Shown: piece by piece, positions 39,130 through 46,905 of the stretch
Position numbering within the stretch: the stretch's first letter is position 1
Layout of the letters: every line of letters starts with the position of its first letter
Assembly: GCA_030679115.1 (NCBI GenBank)
Contig: JAUXTS010000047.1
Location: forward strand, 1 to 48,674
Direction of reading: 5' to 3'
Source: an archaeon
Lineage (GTDB): Archaea > Nanobdellota > Nanobdellia > Pacearchaeales > GW2011-AR1
DNA: 48,674 nucleotides
Notes under the pieces: model-generated
Told to the model about the DNA's origin: nothing
What the model saw: the letters and a program-made list of their open reading frames with translations, nothing else
Databases searched by the model: none
Translations under genes and position numbers: made by a program

Positions 39130-40029
39130 ATGGCAGAGCGTTTATCCTTTGAAGATGAAATATCAAGAAACAAGTTCAAGTCATTTCTATTGATGATATT
39201 TGTATTCATAATCATAGTTGTCCTTGGATATATAATTTCCTATGCAGTAGACCCAAGCTATTTCTTTTTCATTATGATATTCGCAACAATATTTTCTCTT
39301 CTTTATATTGTTGTAAGCTATTACAATTCAGATAAAATCGCTCTTGCATCTGTAAACGCGAAACCTGCCTCGCAGGAAAGACATAGAATGCTTTTCAATG
39401 CCGTAGAGTCAATGTCTATTGCGTCAGGATTGCCAATGCCAAAAGTCTATGTAATGGAATCCGAACAAATCAATGCATTCGCTTCCGGAAGAGACCCACA
39501 ACACGCAGTCATTTGTGTAACAGCCGGTGCTCTCGAGAAATTAAACAAACAGCAATTGGAAGGAGTGATAGCCCATGAAATGTCCCATATAGCAAACTTT
39601 GACATTCGTTTCATGACTATTACTGCAGTAATGGTTGGGATGATTTCAATAATAGCACAAATTTATCTTCGCAGTTTATGGTTCTCATCTGGAAATAATA
39701 ATAGTAAAAAGAATGGAATTTTCATAATTTTGGGAATTATCGCTGCAATCCTTGCTCCTCTTGTAGCCCAACTCGCAGCATTAGCAATCTCAAGAAAGAG
39801 AGAATTCACAGCAGACGCCACGGGAGTTAAATTCACAAGATATCCCTCAGGATTGCGTTCAGCTTTGCAAGCCATAAAGAATGAACATGTTTCAAGCAAG
39901 GACGCTCACCACTATTCAAAAGCCGTCGCCCCATTGTTCATTTCCGACCCTTTCAAGAAGAAATTTCAGAATTTATTCTCAACGCACCCAGATGTTAATG
40001 AAAGAATAGCAAGATTGGATAGAATGTAA
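39130..40029 (+). CDS. htpX: HtpX-type membrane zinc metalloprotease
   Basis: 299 aa. Two N-terminal transmembrane helices (about 17-36 and 45-63) are followed by the soluble part with MPKVYVMESEQINAFASGRDPQHA, the zinc site VIAHEMSHIANFD (HExxH, about residue 150), two further hydrophobic helices, the third ligand region SRKREFTADATG, and a C-terminal FSTHPDVNERIARLDRM. It degrades misfolded membrane proteins. Usually an operon partner of LemA, here separated by an insertion. A second diverged copy of its last 18 codons lies 1,090 bp downstream (41066-41119). Confidence 0.95.
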   Translation: MAERLSFEDEISRNKFKSFLLMIFVFIIIVVLGYIISYAVDPSYFFFIMIFATIFSLLYIVVSYYNSDKIALASVNAKPASQERHRMLFNAVESMSIASGLPMPKVYVMESEQINAFASGRDPQHAVICVTAGALEKLNKQQLEGVIAHEMSHIANFDIRFMTITAVMVGMISIIAQIYLRSLWFSSGNNNSKKNGIFIILGIIAAILAPLVAQLAALAISRKREFTADATGVKFTRYPSGLRSALQAIKNEHVSSKDAHHYSKAVAPLFISDPFKKKFQNLFSTHPDVNERIARLDRM

Positions 40030-40074
40030 ATATTTTAAGGCAAATATTTATAACAAACATTTCTATAGAAAATT

Positions 40075-40614
40075 ATGGATAAGAAAGAGAGAATATCTAT
40101 TTTTATTGATGGAAATAACCTTTATCACAGCTTAAACAGAATAAAAGCAGGAAAAATTGATTACAAAAAACTGATTAACGAACTTGTTGGGAAAAGAATT
40201 CTCATAAATGTTTTTTATTATATCGCACCCTTAGATATAACTTCTAACGAGGAAAAATATTGGAAGCATCAAAAATTCTTAGCAGAATTAGAAAAGATAC
40301 CAGGATTTAAGATAGTTTTATGCACCTTAAGAAAATATCCAAAGCCAGACGGAACTTTTGGCTTTGAAGTCAAGGGCGATGATGTTTATCTTGCTAATGA
40401 TATGCTTGTTGGTGCCTATGAAAATCTCTATGATGGTGCTATTTTGATTTCAGGTGATGAAGATTTTATGCCAGTAGTAAATACTTTAAAGAAATTAAGT
40501 AAAAGAGTAGAGAATCTTTACTTTACGTCTAGTTCTTCTAAAAATCTTAGAAAGACGTGCACAGGCTATTTAAATATAAGAAATATTCTTGATAAAATAA
40601 AACTTGAAGAGTGA
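40075..40614 (+). CDS. NYN-domain (LabA/DUF88-type, PIN-like) ribonuclease
   Basis: 179 aa. The opening RISIFIDGNNLYHSLNRI carries the first catalytic Asp. DDVYLANDMLVGAYENLYDGAILISGDEDFMPVVNTLKKL gives the later Asp residues of the PIN-like active site, and a complete NYN fold is likely. By family these are RNA-processing or RNA-degrading nucleases. A TATA-like TATTTATAAC lies about 21-30 nt before the ATG. It sits immediately after htpX, inside the 1,090-bp unit bounded by the two htpX 3' ends, and directly before the highly structured non-coding domain. Confidence 0.85.
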   Translation: MDKKERISIFIDGNNLYHSLNRIKAGKIDYKKLINELVGKRILINVFYYIAPLDITSNEEKYWKHQKFLAELEKIPGFKIVLCTLRKYPKPDGTFGFEVKGDDVYLANDMLVGAYENLYDGAILISGDEDFMPVVNTLKKLSKRVENLYFTSSSSKNLRKTCTGYLNIRNILDKIKLEE

Positions 40615-40616
40615 GT

Positions 40617-40683
40617 ATAAGTCCGGTATTGCCCGAAGACCATACCGGGATAGTTATTAAAATTACTATTCTCCCAGACTTTA
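40617..40683 (+). ncRNA. Three-stem structured domain just after the NYN gene (candidate)
   Basis: An outer pair AAGTC (40619-40623) / GACTT (40677-40681) encloses CCGGTAT-...-ATACCGG (40623-40648) and GG(G)ATAGT...ACTATTCTCCC (about 40648-40675). It starts right after the NYN stop codon and could be the 3' UTR, a processed RNA or a terminator. Strand unproven; plus is assumed from the gene. Confidence 0.4.
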
Positions 40684-40710
40684 AAAATCCTTTGTTTTTC
40701 TCTGCATCTA

Positions 40711-41036
40711 CTTAGCTTTCTGAAGCTATTTATGAAAAAATAACCTGACTTCGTCGAGGATTATTTTTTCTGAAGAATTATCATTAGTCCGATAAAATAT
40801 CATCTAGGCAGTTAATCAATTAAGCAAGGCTTCTATTGACAAGACCTCCTTATCATATTTATTGACGATATAGGGAACTGCATAGCTTATGTCTCATTCA
40901 TTTTGCAGTTCTCTATCTGGAAAACTACGACTATCTGTGCTATAAATCACGCAGTTATCCATAACTAAGTGACTGGAAATTTATCTTTGGACTATGGACA
41001 AGATAAATTTTAATATTTTCACTTCAGAAAGCTAAG
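40711..41036. ncRNA. 326-nt multi-hairpin domain closed by a 15-bp perfect inverted repeat (candidate RNA or MITE)
   Basis: CTTAGCTTTCTGAAG (40711-40725) pairs perfectly with CTTCAGAAAGCTAAG (41022-41036). Inside are AAAAAATAACCTGAC-ttc-GTCGAGGATTATTTTTT (40735-40769), GAACTGCA...TGCAGTTC (40875-40911), AGTTAT-cc-ATAACT (about 40953-40966) and AAATTTATCTT...AAGATAAATTT (40977-41010). No ORF is plausible. The multibranched layout suits a stable RNA, while the terminal inverted repeat also suits a miniature transposable element. I tested it by eye for RNase P and SRP RNA signatures and found none. Confidence 0.45.
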
Positions 41037-41065
41037 CAATAACGTTTTTCTAAAAAATTTGTATT

Positions 41066-41119
41066 TTCTCAACGCACCCAGACATAAATGAGCGTATTTC
41101 TAGATTGGATAGAATGTAA
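41066..41119 (+). pseudogene. htpX: Duplicated, diverged 3' end of htpX
   Basis: This reads FSTHPDINERISRLDRM-stop, nearly the same as the intact htpX end (FSTHPDVNERIARLDRM-stop) 1,090 bp upstream. TTCTCAACGCACCCAGA and AGATTGGATAGAATGTAA are identical at the DNA level, while the codons between differ mostly synonymously (GTTAATGAAAGAATA versus ATAAATGAGCGTATT). It is thus a coding-derived copy from a related htpX, not a fresh duplication. The upstream frame is closed by TAA. The track's 133-aa ORF starts inside it in another frame; that start is spurious. Confidence 0.85.
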
Positions 41120-41159
41120 TTACAATAAAGTTTATATACAAATTACTTCAGATATTTTT

Positions 41160-41489
41160 ATGAGCTTATCTTTTCATTATGAATGTAAATCTCCTTTAGT
41201 TCGAAATAAAAAAGAATCAATGGAAATAAGAGAAAAATTAGAAGTTCTTACAAATCTTCTTAGGGAAGCTTATAATATTGAAGGCGAGGGAATGGTTAAT
41301 GTAAGTTTTAGCAGTTTGCCTAGTACAATTTTACTGGAACCTTCAAAAAGAGCTAAAATAAGAAGGATAGGGCAGGACAGATATAGTTCAAGATTAGAAG
41401 GAAAGTTTGTCTGCTCTTCACCATCGCATGTTACAATAGAATTGCATGATAGAAGATATATTATAAGGTATGCTCCCCAGAAGCATTGA
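41160..41489 (+). CDS. Hypothetical soluble protein (110 aa)
   Basis: The track's start (41088) lies inside the htpX remnant; the ATG at 41160 (MSLSFHYECKSPLVR) has a TATA box TTTATATACA (41131-41140) 20-29 nt upstream and is chosen. The product is mixed alpha/beta (MEIREKLEVLTNLLREAYNI, MVNVSFSSLPSTILLEPS, HVTIELHDRRYIIRYA). No family recognised. It would have been the direct downstream neighbour of htpX before the NYN unit arrived. Confidence 0.6.
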   Translation: MSLSFHYECKSPLVRNKKESMEIREKLEVLTNLLREAYNIEGEGMVNVSFSSLPSTILLEPSKRAKIRRIGQDRYSSRLEGKFVCSSPSHVTIELHDRRYIIRYAPQKH

Positions 41490-41533
41490 GTTTCAATTCC
41501 TTCTGGCATCTAGATAAGTTACTATAAAATTAT

Positions 41534-41728
41534 TTATTTCCCAAGCTCAAGTCTCAAAGCAATATATCCCAAATACCCTGTAATTGCAAGGCAAACCCAT
41601 GAAGCCCAAACAGGAACTACAATTTCTCCTAATTGCATTGTCCAGCCATAAGCTAATTTTATAATATTTAGAACAGCAAGCGCAGTAAATACAATCGCGC
41701 TTGCAATGAAATAAGTTTTCTCTTTCAT
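41534..41728 (-). CDS. Small two-helix membrane protein (64 aa)
   Basis: Two hydrophobic helices (about 6-27 YFIASAIVFTALAVLNIIKLAYGW and 36-58 IVVPVWASWVCLAITGYLGYIAL) are joined by a short loop, with little outside the membrane. It converges with the 110-aa gene and has its own AT-rich promoter. Such minimal membrane proteins are common in this window. Function unknown. Confidence 0.65.
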   Translation of the reverse strand: MKEKTYFIASAIVFTALAVLNIIKLAYGWTMQLGEIVVPVWASWVCLAITGYLGYIALRLELGK

Positions 41729-41861
41729 AGCATAATAAAATTTTTACCCTATATAAACGTTTTTAACGCTCAAATTGGTTGGATTCTTTTTTCCAATTTG
41801 AGGCTTAAAAATCTTAACAATTCAACAGAGGATTTTTAATATATCTGTTCTAATATTTATT

Positions 41862-42323
41862 ATGCAAAAAGTATCAGCAGGACTATTGATGTATAAAATA
41901 AGGAACAATCAATTGGAATTCTTCCTAGCTCATCCTGGAGGCCCATTCTGGAAAAACAAGGACGACGGCACCTGGGGAATTCCAAAAGGAGAGATTCACG
42001 ACTCAGAAGAACCGTTAGAAGCAGCAAAAAGAGAGTTCAAGGAAGAGACAGGAATAACTCCAAAAGAGCCATTTATTTCTCTAGGAGAGATAACTCAAAA
42101 ATCCGGCAAGGTTGTTCACGCCTGGGCTTTTGAAGGCGATTGGAGTGGTTTACTAATGGGCTCAAGCTATGTCACAATGGAATATCCTGCTAAATCTGGA
42201 AAGACAATAAAATTCCCAGAGATAGACAAAGCCGGCTTCTTCACGCTTGAAAAAGCAAAGAAGATTATCAATCCAGCCCAATACGAATTGCTTTTGCGCC
42301 TGAAAGATTACTTGAAGCTATAG
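41862..42323 (+). CDS. Nudix-family hydrolase (diadenosine polyphosphate/NTP type)
   Basis: 153 aa. The complete Nudix box GX5EX7REUXEEXGU is present (GEIHDSEEPLEAAKREFKEETGI, about residues 43-65), preceded by SAGLLMYKIRNNQLEFFLAHPGGPFWKNKDDGTWGIPKG, the form seen in NUDIX hydrolases annotated as bis(5'-nucleosyl)-tetraphosphatase-like. It hydrolyses a nucleoside-diphosphate-linked substrate; the exact one is not predictable. TTTTTAATATATC lies about 20-30 nt before the ATG. Its end overlaps the convergent HTH/PLD-like gene by 16 nt. Confidence 0.92.
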   Translation: MQKVSAGLLMYKIRNNQLEFFLAHPGGPFWKNKDDGTWGIPKGEIHDSEEPLEAAKREFKEETGITPKEPFISLGEITQKSGKVVHAWAFEGDWSGLLMGSSYVTMEYPAKSGKTIKFPEIDKAGFFTLEKAKKIINPAQYELLLRLKDYLKL

Positions 42324-43147
42324 GGGATCTTCTTTATCTCCTCTAATCTTTTATTTGCGCTCAGCGAAGAAGAAAAAATCTTCCAGAATATCTTGCTGGC
42401 CCATTCAGCCCACTCCTTGTCTTTTATAGTATAATACAAAAACAACTTCTTGTTCAGTTCTTTTATTTTTCCCGTTGGTTCGCTGACTTCTTTTATCCTT
42501 AATAACTTATTGTCGACTATCACTGCTCTAAAAGGATTCTCGCAATGCCTTATCTCTATAGCTTCTTTTCCATACTTGAAATTCAAGGACAGCATCCTTT
42601 CAATATTTTCCTTTCCAGCGATATCCACCCTGCATACTATCTTTATCGGGATTCCCTTCAGGATAAGTTTCTCAAAAGTCTCAAACATATCCATCTTTTT
42701 GTTATTTAAATTAATGAAAGACAGATTGCCGGAAAAAATCAAAATCTGTTTCTCGGCGCCAAGCATTATCCTGCTCAATTCAGGAATGTTAGTCGACTCT
42801 TCATAATCTACCTCCACTTTCTTTTTATTTGCATCAACATATTGGAAGATGTCAAATGCAGAAAAATCTTCCTTTCTTTTTGCTTTTAGAATATCTTGCT
42901 CAAGTTTTTCCTGGAATATGGAATGGCTTATTTTGTCAACTGAAGCCCAAAAAACAATCTTCAGCGCCCCTCTTGTACCCTCTCTGAAAACTCTTGTGGA
43001 TATAGTTCCAAAATTCTTCTCTATTTCTTCAATATACCTATCAGCAGTCCTCCAGTTTTTCTCGATATGCCCGGCAATCTCCTGCACGCTCCTTGGCTTC
43101 GCATAGACAAAATCCTCTATTTTCTTTATCACCTCTGAATTAATCAT
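42308..43147 (-). CDS. HTH transcription regulator with a phospholipase-D-like (TrmB-like) domain
   Basis: 279 aa. The N-terminal winged-helix region (VIKKIEDFVYAKPRSVQEIAGHIEKNWRTADRYIEEIEKNFG, about 5-48) is followed by a PLD-like or sensing domain (PELSRIMLGAEKQILIFSGNLSFINL; ILKGIPIKIVCRVDIAGKENIERML; IEIRHCENPFRAVIVDNKLLRIKE). The 'ILKGIPIKIxC' and 'RAVIVDNKLLRI' strands are the style of TrmB-type or PLDc regulators, but HKD catalytic motifs are absent, so it is non-enzymatic. It may control nearby genes; the target is unknown. Confidence 0.75.
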   Translation of the reverse strand: MINSEVIKKIEDFVYAKPRSVQEIAGHIEKNWRTADRYIEEIEKNFGTISTRVFREGTRGALKIVFWASVDKISHSIFQEKLEQDILKAKRKEDFSAFDIFQYVDANKKKVEVDYEESTNIPELSRIMLGAEKQILIFSGNLSFINLNNKKMDMFETFEKLILKGIPIKIVCRVDIAGKENIERMLSLNFKYGKEAIEIRHCENPFRAVIVDNKLLRIKEVSEPTGKIKELNKKLFLYYTIKDKEWAEWASKIFWKIFSSSLSANKRLEEIKKIPYSFK

Positions 43148-43252
43148 ATAATCTCTAATCTTTCCTTATATTTAATCTTTTTTATTATATACAACACTAT
43201 TGACAACTTTTTGTCAAAAAGAGGTATATAGTTTACAACTCTATGTATAATT

Positions 43253-43822
43253 ATGAAAGTGATAGAATTTTTGGGAATGCCAAGAGCAGGAAAGACTACA
43301 GCTATTGAAATTATGGAATCTTATTTCAAACACGAGGGAAAGAGAGTCAGGGTGGTATATGAAGGCGCAAGAGTTTCTCCTTTAGATAAGTCTGATAGGT
43401 ATAATTACAACGCTTGGAGTTTTCACAATACTGTAAACAGAATTCTTGAAGCAAGACTAGACCATTATGATTTTATTTTAGTTGACAGGGGGATATTAGA
43501 TCATTTTTCATTTTTAGAAGCCATAACAAAACACAAAGATGCGACTTCAGCCAAAGAATATTATCTTTCATTTTTAAATCTCCAAGATAAAGAAATTTTC
43601 TTTTCGATTAATCCTGAAGAAGCGATTAAAAGAGAAAAAAAGCATAAACCCTTCTTAGGGAGAGTTTTTAATAAGCTATTTTTAGAACAGCTTTTATTTT
43701 CTTATAATAGAACGATAGATTTTGCTCGGTCTAATTTATGTAGAAAACTTATTCATATTGACGGAACCAAAAAATTTGAAGATAACTACCAAGAAGTTAT
43801 AAGGATTGCGCAAACTTTTTAA
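43253..43822 (+). CDS. P-loop NTPase, thymidylate/deoxynucleoside-kinase-like
   Basis: 189 aa. Walker A is GMPRAGKTT (about residues 8-16), a Walker-B/DRG-type motif is FILVDRGILDHFSFL (about 76-90), and an EEAIKREKKHKPF lid-like stretch with basic residues lies near 123-140. The fold order matches small nucleotide/nucleoside kinases or an AAA-like ATPase. GGTATATAG lies about 25 nt before the ATG. The neighbouring Mpg glycosylase starts 22 nt after its stop, so both may be co-transcribed in DNA-precursor or repair metabolism. Confidence 0.7.
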   Translation: MKVIEFLGMPRAGKTTAIEIMESYFKHEGKRVRVVYEGARVSPLDKSDRYNYNAWSFHNTVNRILEARLDHYDFILVDRGILDHFSFLEAITKHKDATSAKEYYLSFLNLQDKEIFFSINPEEAIKREKKHKPFLGRVFNKLFLEQLLFSYNRTIDFARSNLCRKLIHIDGTKKFEDNYQEVIRIAQTF

Positions 43823-43844
43823 CTGCCTTTCTCTTTTTCTCTAG

Positions 43845-44417
43845 ATGAAACCTCTCCCATTAAATTTCTTCAATAACTCAACAGCCGAAGTAGCCAAAGC
43901 TCTTCTTGGATGTTATCTTGTAAATGAAACTCCACAAGGAGAAGCTATAGGAAAAATAGTGGAAACTGAAGCGTATTTATCAGACGACCCTGCATCTCAT
44001 TCATCCAAAGGAATTACAGAAAGAAACAAACCAATGTTCTCTCATCCTGGAACAATTTATATTTATTTTACATATGGAATGTATCATTGTTTTAATATTG
44101 CGACGCGAGAAAAAGGAATAGGAGAAGCTGTTCTTATACGGGCTCTCGAACCAATTAAAGGATTGGAATTGATGAAAAAACGCAGAAAAACAGACAATAT
44201 CAAAGAATTATGCAATGGCCCGGCAAAATTAGTCCAGGCCTTAGATATTTCAAAAAAACTTAACAATTCTCCCATAAATTCTTCATCATTGAAAATATTT
44301 CAACCAGACAATAATAAAATTAAAATAACGACTGCAAAAAGAATAGGCATTTCAAAAGGAGCAGAACTCCCATTAAGATTCTTTATTAAAGATAATAAAT
44401 TTGTCTCTAAACCTTAG
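43845..44417 (+). CDS. mpg: 3-methyladenine DNA glycosylase (AAG/Mpg family)
   Basis: 190 aa. Family blocks: ALLGCYLV, IVETEAYLSDDPASHSSKG (with the catalytic Glu of VETEAY, about residue 46), PGTIYIYFTYGMYHCFNI, EAVLIRALEP, and CNGPAKLVQALDIS. It excises alkylated purines from DNA in base-excision repair. The length is normal. It follows the P-loop gene by 22 nt on the same strand. Start chosen as the only ATG in frame near the conserved N-terminus. Confidence 0.93.
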   Translation: MKPLPLNFFNNSTAEVAKALLGCYLVNETPQGEAIGKIVETEAYLSDDPASHSSKGITERNKPMFSHPGTIYIYFTYGMYHCFNIATREKGIGEAVLIRALEPIKGLELMKKRRKTDNIKELCNGPAKLVQALDISKKLNNSPINSSSLKIFQPDNNKIKITTAKRIGISKGAELPLRFFIKDNKFVSKP

Positions 44418-44449
44418 ATTTAAATAGGATATTCTTATGATAAACCGAC

Positions 44450-44824
44450 ATGAATATCCATCATTTGCCCGAAACAGCAAAACCGATTTATATAGAAATG
44501 TCAAGAGAATTCTCTAATGTCTCTTATGACGAGCTAAAAATCTATCACATAATGGGTAAGAAAGATTTTAGAAAACTTATAAATGTCGCGTTTGAATATG
44601 CGTATCAGAAAGCAAAGTTCTTTGGGATAGATCAGAAATCAAAAAAATTTATAGAACTATGCCAATCAAGAAGAAGGCAGGATGTTACTGAAATTTTAAG
44701 AGATATAGAATTTGGGAGTAAATTAGGATTCAAGCCAAGTTATGAACCATTTAACGAAGAAGAAATAATTAATTTAATAAAAGAAGAATGTATAAATAAA
44801 ATTAAGGGATATAAGGGAAAATAA
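44450..44824 (+). CDS. Hypothetical helical protein (124 aa)
   Basis: Helical and charged (PIYIEMSREFSNVSYDELKIYHIMGKKDFRKLINVAFEYAYQKAKF; EEEIINLIKEECINKIKGY). No cysteine pairs, membrane segment or known motif. A TATA-like GATTTAAATAG lies about 25-35 nt before the ATG. It converges with the large exported protein across a double hairpin. Function unknown. Confidence 0.6.
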   Translation: MNIHHLPETAKPIYIEMSREFSNVSYDELKIYHIMGKKDFRKLINVAFEYAYQKAKFFGIDQKSKKFIELCQSRRRQDVTEILRDIEFGSKLGFKPSYEPFNEEEIINLIKEECINKIKGYKGK

Positions 44825-44918
44825 TAAACTCCTTGAAGTTTGTTAGGAGTTTATGAGACAAGAATAAAACTATTAAAATAAATTATTCAATTACAGATTA
44901 AAATCTTAGTTTTATTCT
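44824..44918. terminator. Bidirectional double hairpin between convergent genes
   Basis: ATAAACTCCT...AGGAGTTTAT (44824-44854, 10-bp arms) is followed by AGAATAAAACT...AGTTTTATTCT (44861-44918, 11-bp arms, with an inner GATTAAAATC pair). It fills the gap between the stops of the 124-aa gene (plus) and the exported protein (minus) and is well placed to end transcription from both sides. Confidence 0.6.
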
Positions 44919-44926
44919 TTGGATAA

Positions 44927-46882
44927 TTACTGCCTATTCAAAAATCCCTTGATAAATCCTGAATGATTTCCTCTATTTGTTACTGAATTCAATTTCCAAC
45001 CTTTCTCAGCTATCTTTTCAACTTTTACTCTGCCCAGCGTCTTCCTGTGGGCTTCTCCAGACATTAAAACATTGGATTCTGCATTATCTGCGAGCTTTCT
45101 TGATACAAGAGATACATTTCCAACAGAAGTGTATTCCATTCCACCCATCTTTGGTTCTATAATCATCTCTCCCTGATGTATTCCTATACCAAATTGAATC
45201 TTCTGCCCATACTTTCTATTATGCTCATTAAATATTTGTTCGGCTTCTTTAGCAAAATTAGCTGCACTTAAGATATTATCCTGCTGTTTAGTTAAAGCAG
45301 GAGAGAATATCACTGATTTGAAACTATCATTCGATTGTATTTTTGCTTTTGATTCTTTTGCTTTTCTCATTACTCTTTCTATAGTTTCAGCAGCAGGCCC
45401 TTCAGAATTTTTAATTTCCTCAAGATTCTTTATCTTTACGCTGACTAAACTGCAAACTTCTTTTCCTGAATTGCTCAAAACTGCTTTCTCTTGTGGCATA
45501 ACTGAAATAATTTTCGGACTATTTTCTGTTATTCTTGCCATTTTTGGCGTTCTTCCCACAAATTGATTCCCAGATATTTTTTTATAATTTACGAAGGCAA
45601 ATGCTCCAAATAGCATTATCAAAAAGAACCAAACTAAAAATGAAGTTGACCAGGCAGTATCCAAATAACCATCCTTTACGGCGATTGCATTTCCAGTAAG
45701 GAAAGAACTTCCTACGACTTTATCTCCACTATCATCTTTAACTAATATGTCATAATTTCCGTCTGGAGCAGCCAAAAAGAACTTTTTGCTCTCTCCAACT
45801 TTTAGATTTAATTCTTTGCTCTTTGAAACTCCGCCGATTACAACTTCAATTGTCTTGTTAAAGATAACATTTCCAGTATTAGTAACAACCAATGTATCTT
45901 CAGTTAAATCGAATGAAGCTTCCTGCAATTCAGTTACATAAAAAGTTTTATCATTTTCAATAGAATCTTTCTTTGCTTTTACTTTCCATCCGCCAGGAGC
46001 ATAATTTTTCCCTATTTCAATTACCTGAACTTCTTTTGATTTTATCATATTTTCTGCAAATATTTCACCAGAAGGAGTATAAATTGTGACATCAACGTCT
46101 TCATTCATAATTGTGCCGTTTTGGTCAAGCAATAAAGAAGTATAACTAATCTCCCCATTAGGATTTACCGTTAAAATATCAAAAGCGATATCAATTTTAG
46201 TAGGAACTTGTCTTATTATAATTTCAATTCCAGTGCTTCCTTCATTTATTGTAGCACCATTCAAATCTTTTTCATATGCTCGGACATTTAATTCATATTT
46301 TCCTGCTGGTGCTTTTGCTGGAAGAATTACAGGAATATCAAGATTTCCATCCCCCACTATTTTTGTAATGCTGATTATTAATTCTGAAGAAGTTATTTCA
46401 ACAAAACCATTCAGATAAGCTCCATTAGTTTTTATTGCCTTTCCAGAAACAATTACGCTTTCTCCCGGTCCAAAAATAGTATTTGAGGCATTTGCTTCTA
46501 CTACAACGCTATTGCTTAATCCAAAATTCTGGCTTTCTCTCTCTTCAGAGCCATATTTTGCCTTTAATATGCATGTCCCCTGCAATTTTCCTACAATTAT
46601 ATAATCTAATCTTAAGTTTATGGGCACAATTTTCTGTTCTCCCCCATTAACTTCATGGCTTGTTCTATAAATCTCGCTTGTCTCTCCATTACAGATAAGT
46701 TTTACAATCAAGAAATCATTTGTTAATACCTGTGGATTAAGACTAATATTGACTGACATTCTATCTCCAAGATTATAAATTGAAGCTGGTTGCCCTATCA
46801 AAACCGAAGCAGATTGAGTTCCTTCAGCGAAACATAAAGGAATAAGAAATATTGCTATAAAGATAAATAACCCTTTTTTCAT
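44927..46882 (-). CDS. Exported Ig-like-domain protein with a TM helix and degenerate nucleotide-cyclase-like tail (651 aa)
   Basis: The track start is 46927; the ATG at 46882 begins a signal peptide (MKKGLFIFIAIFLIPLCFAEG). About 390 residues of beta-sandwich repeats follow (ASVLIGQPASIYNLGDRMSV; GPGESVIVSGKAIKTNGAYL; GSTGIEIIIRQVPTKID; GEISYTSLLLDQNGTI). Then come FLTGNAIAVKDG and one transmembrane helix (FLVWFFLIMLFGAFAFVNY). The cytoplasmic part resembles a class III cyclase domain (VSVKIKNLEEI; KIQFGIGIHQGEMIIEP; EYTSVGNVSLVSRKLADNAESNVLMSGEAH), but the first metal Asp (usually in LFxDI) is Lys and the VNxxxR motif is altered, so it is probably an inactive regulatory domain. Promoter GGTTTATATACGG lies inside the 21-bp repeat. 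Confidence 0.75.
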   Translation of the reverse strand: MKKGLFIFIAIFLIPLCFAEGTQSASVLIGQPASIYNLGDRMSVNISLNPQVLTNDFLIVKLICNGETSEIYRTSHEVNGGEQKIVPINLRLDYIIVGKLQGTCILKAKYGSEERESQNFGLSNSVVVEANASNTIFGPGESVIVSGKAIKTNGAYLNGFVEITSSELIISITKIVGDGNLDIPVILPAKAPAGKYELNVRAYEKDLNGATINEGSTGIEIIIRQVPTKIDIAFDILTVNPNGEISYTSLLLDQNGTIMNEDVDVTIYTPSGEIFAENMIKSKEVQVIEIGKNYAPGGWKVKAKKDSIENDKTFYVTELQEASFDLTEDTLVVTNTGNVIFNKTIEVVIGGVSKSKELNLKVGESKKFFLAAPDGNYDILVKDDSGDKVVGSSFLTGNAIAVKDGYLDTAWSTSFLVWFFLIMLFGAFAFVNYKKISGNQFVGRTPKMARITENSPKIISVMPQEKAVLSNSGKEVCSLVSVKIKNLEEIKNSEGPAAETIERVMRKAKESKAKIQSNDSFKSVIFSPALTKQQDNILSAANFAKEAEQIFNEHNRKYGQKIQFGIGIHQGEMIIEPKMGGMEYTSVGNVSLVSRKLADNAESNVLMSGEAHRKTLGRVKVEKIAEKGWKLNSVTNRGNHSGFIKGFLNRQ

Positions 46883-46905
46883 ATTATTTATATCACTTTT
46901 CCGTA

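Noticed and set aside
40711-41036. RNase P RNA or SRP RNA
   Set aside because: The size and closing stem fit, but neither strand has the conserved RNase P core (GAGGAAAGUCC-like) nor the SRP helix-8 motif (GGAAGG...AGCAGC-like).
41088-41159. Upstream 24 codons of the 133-aa ORF
   Set aside because: They read the htpX 3' remnant out of frame; the TATA box at 41131-41140 and the ATG at 41160 give a better start.
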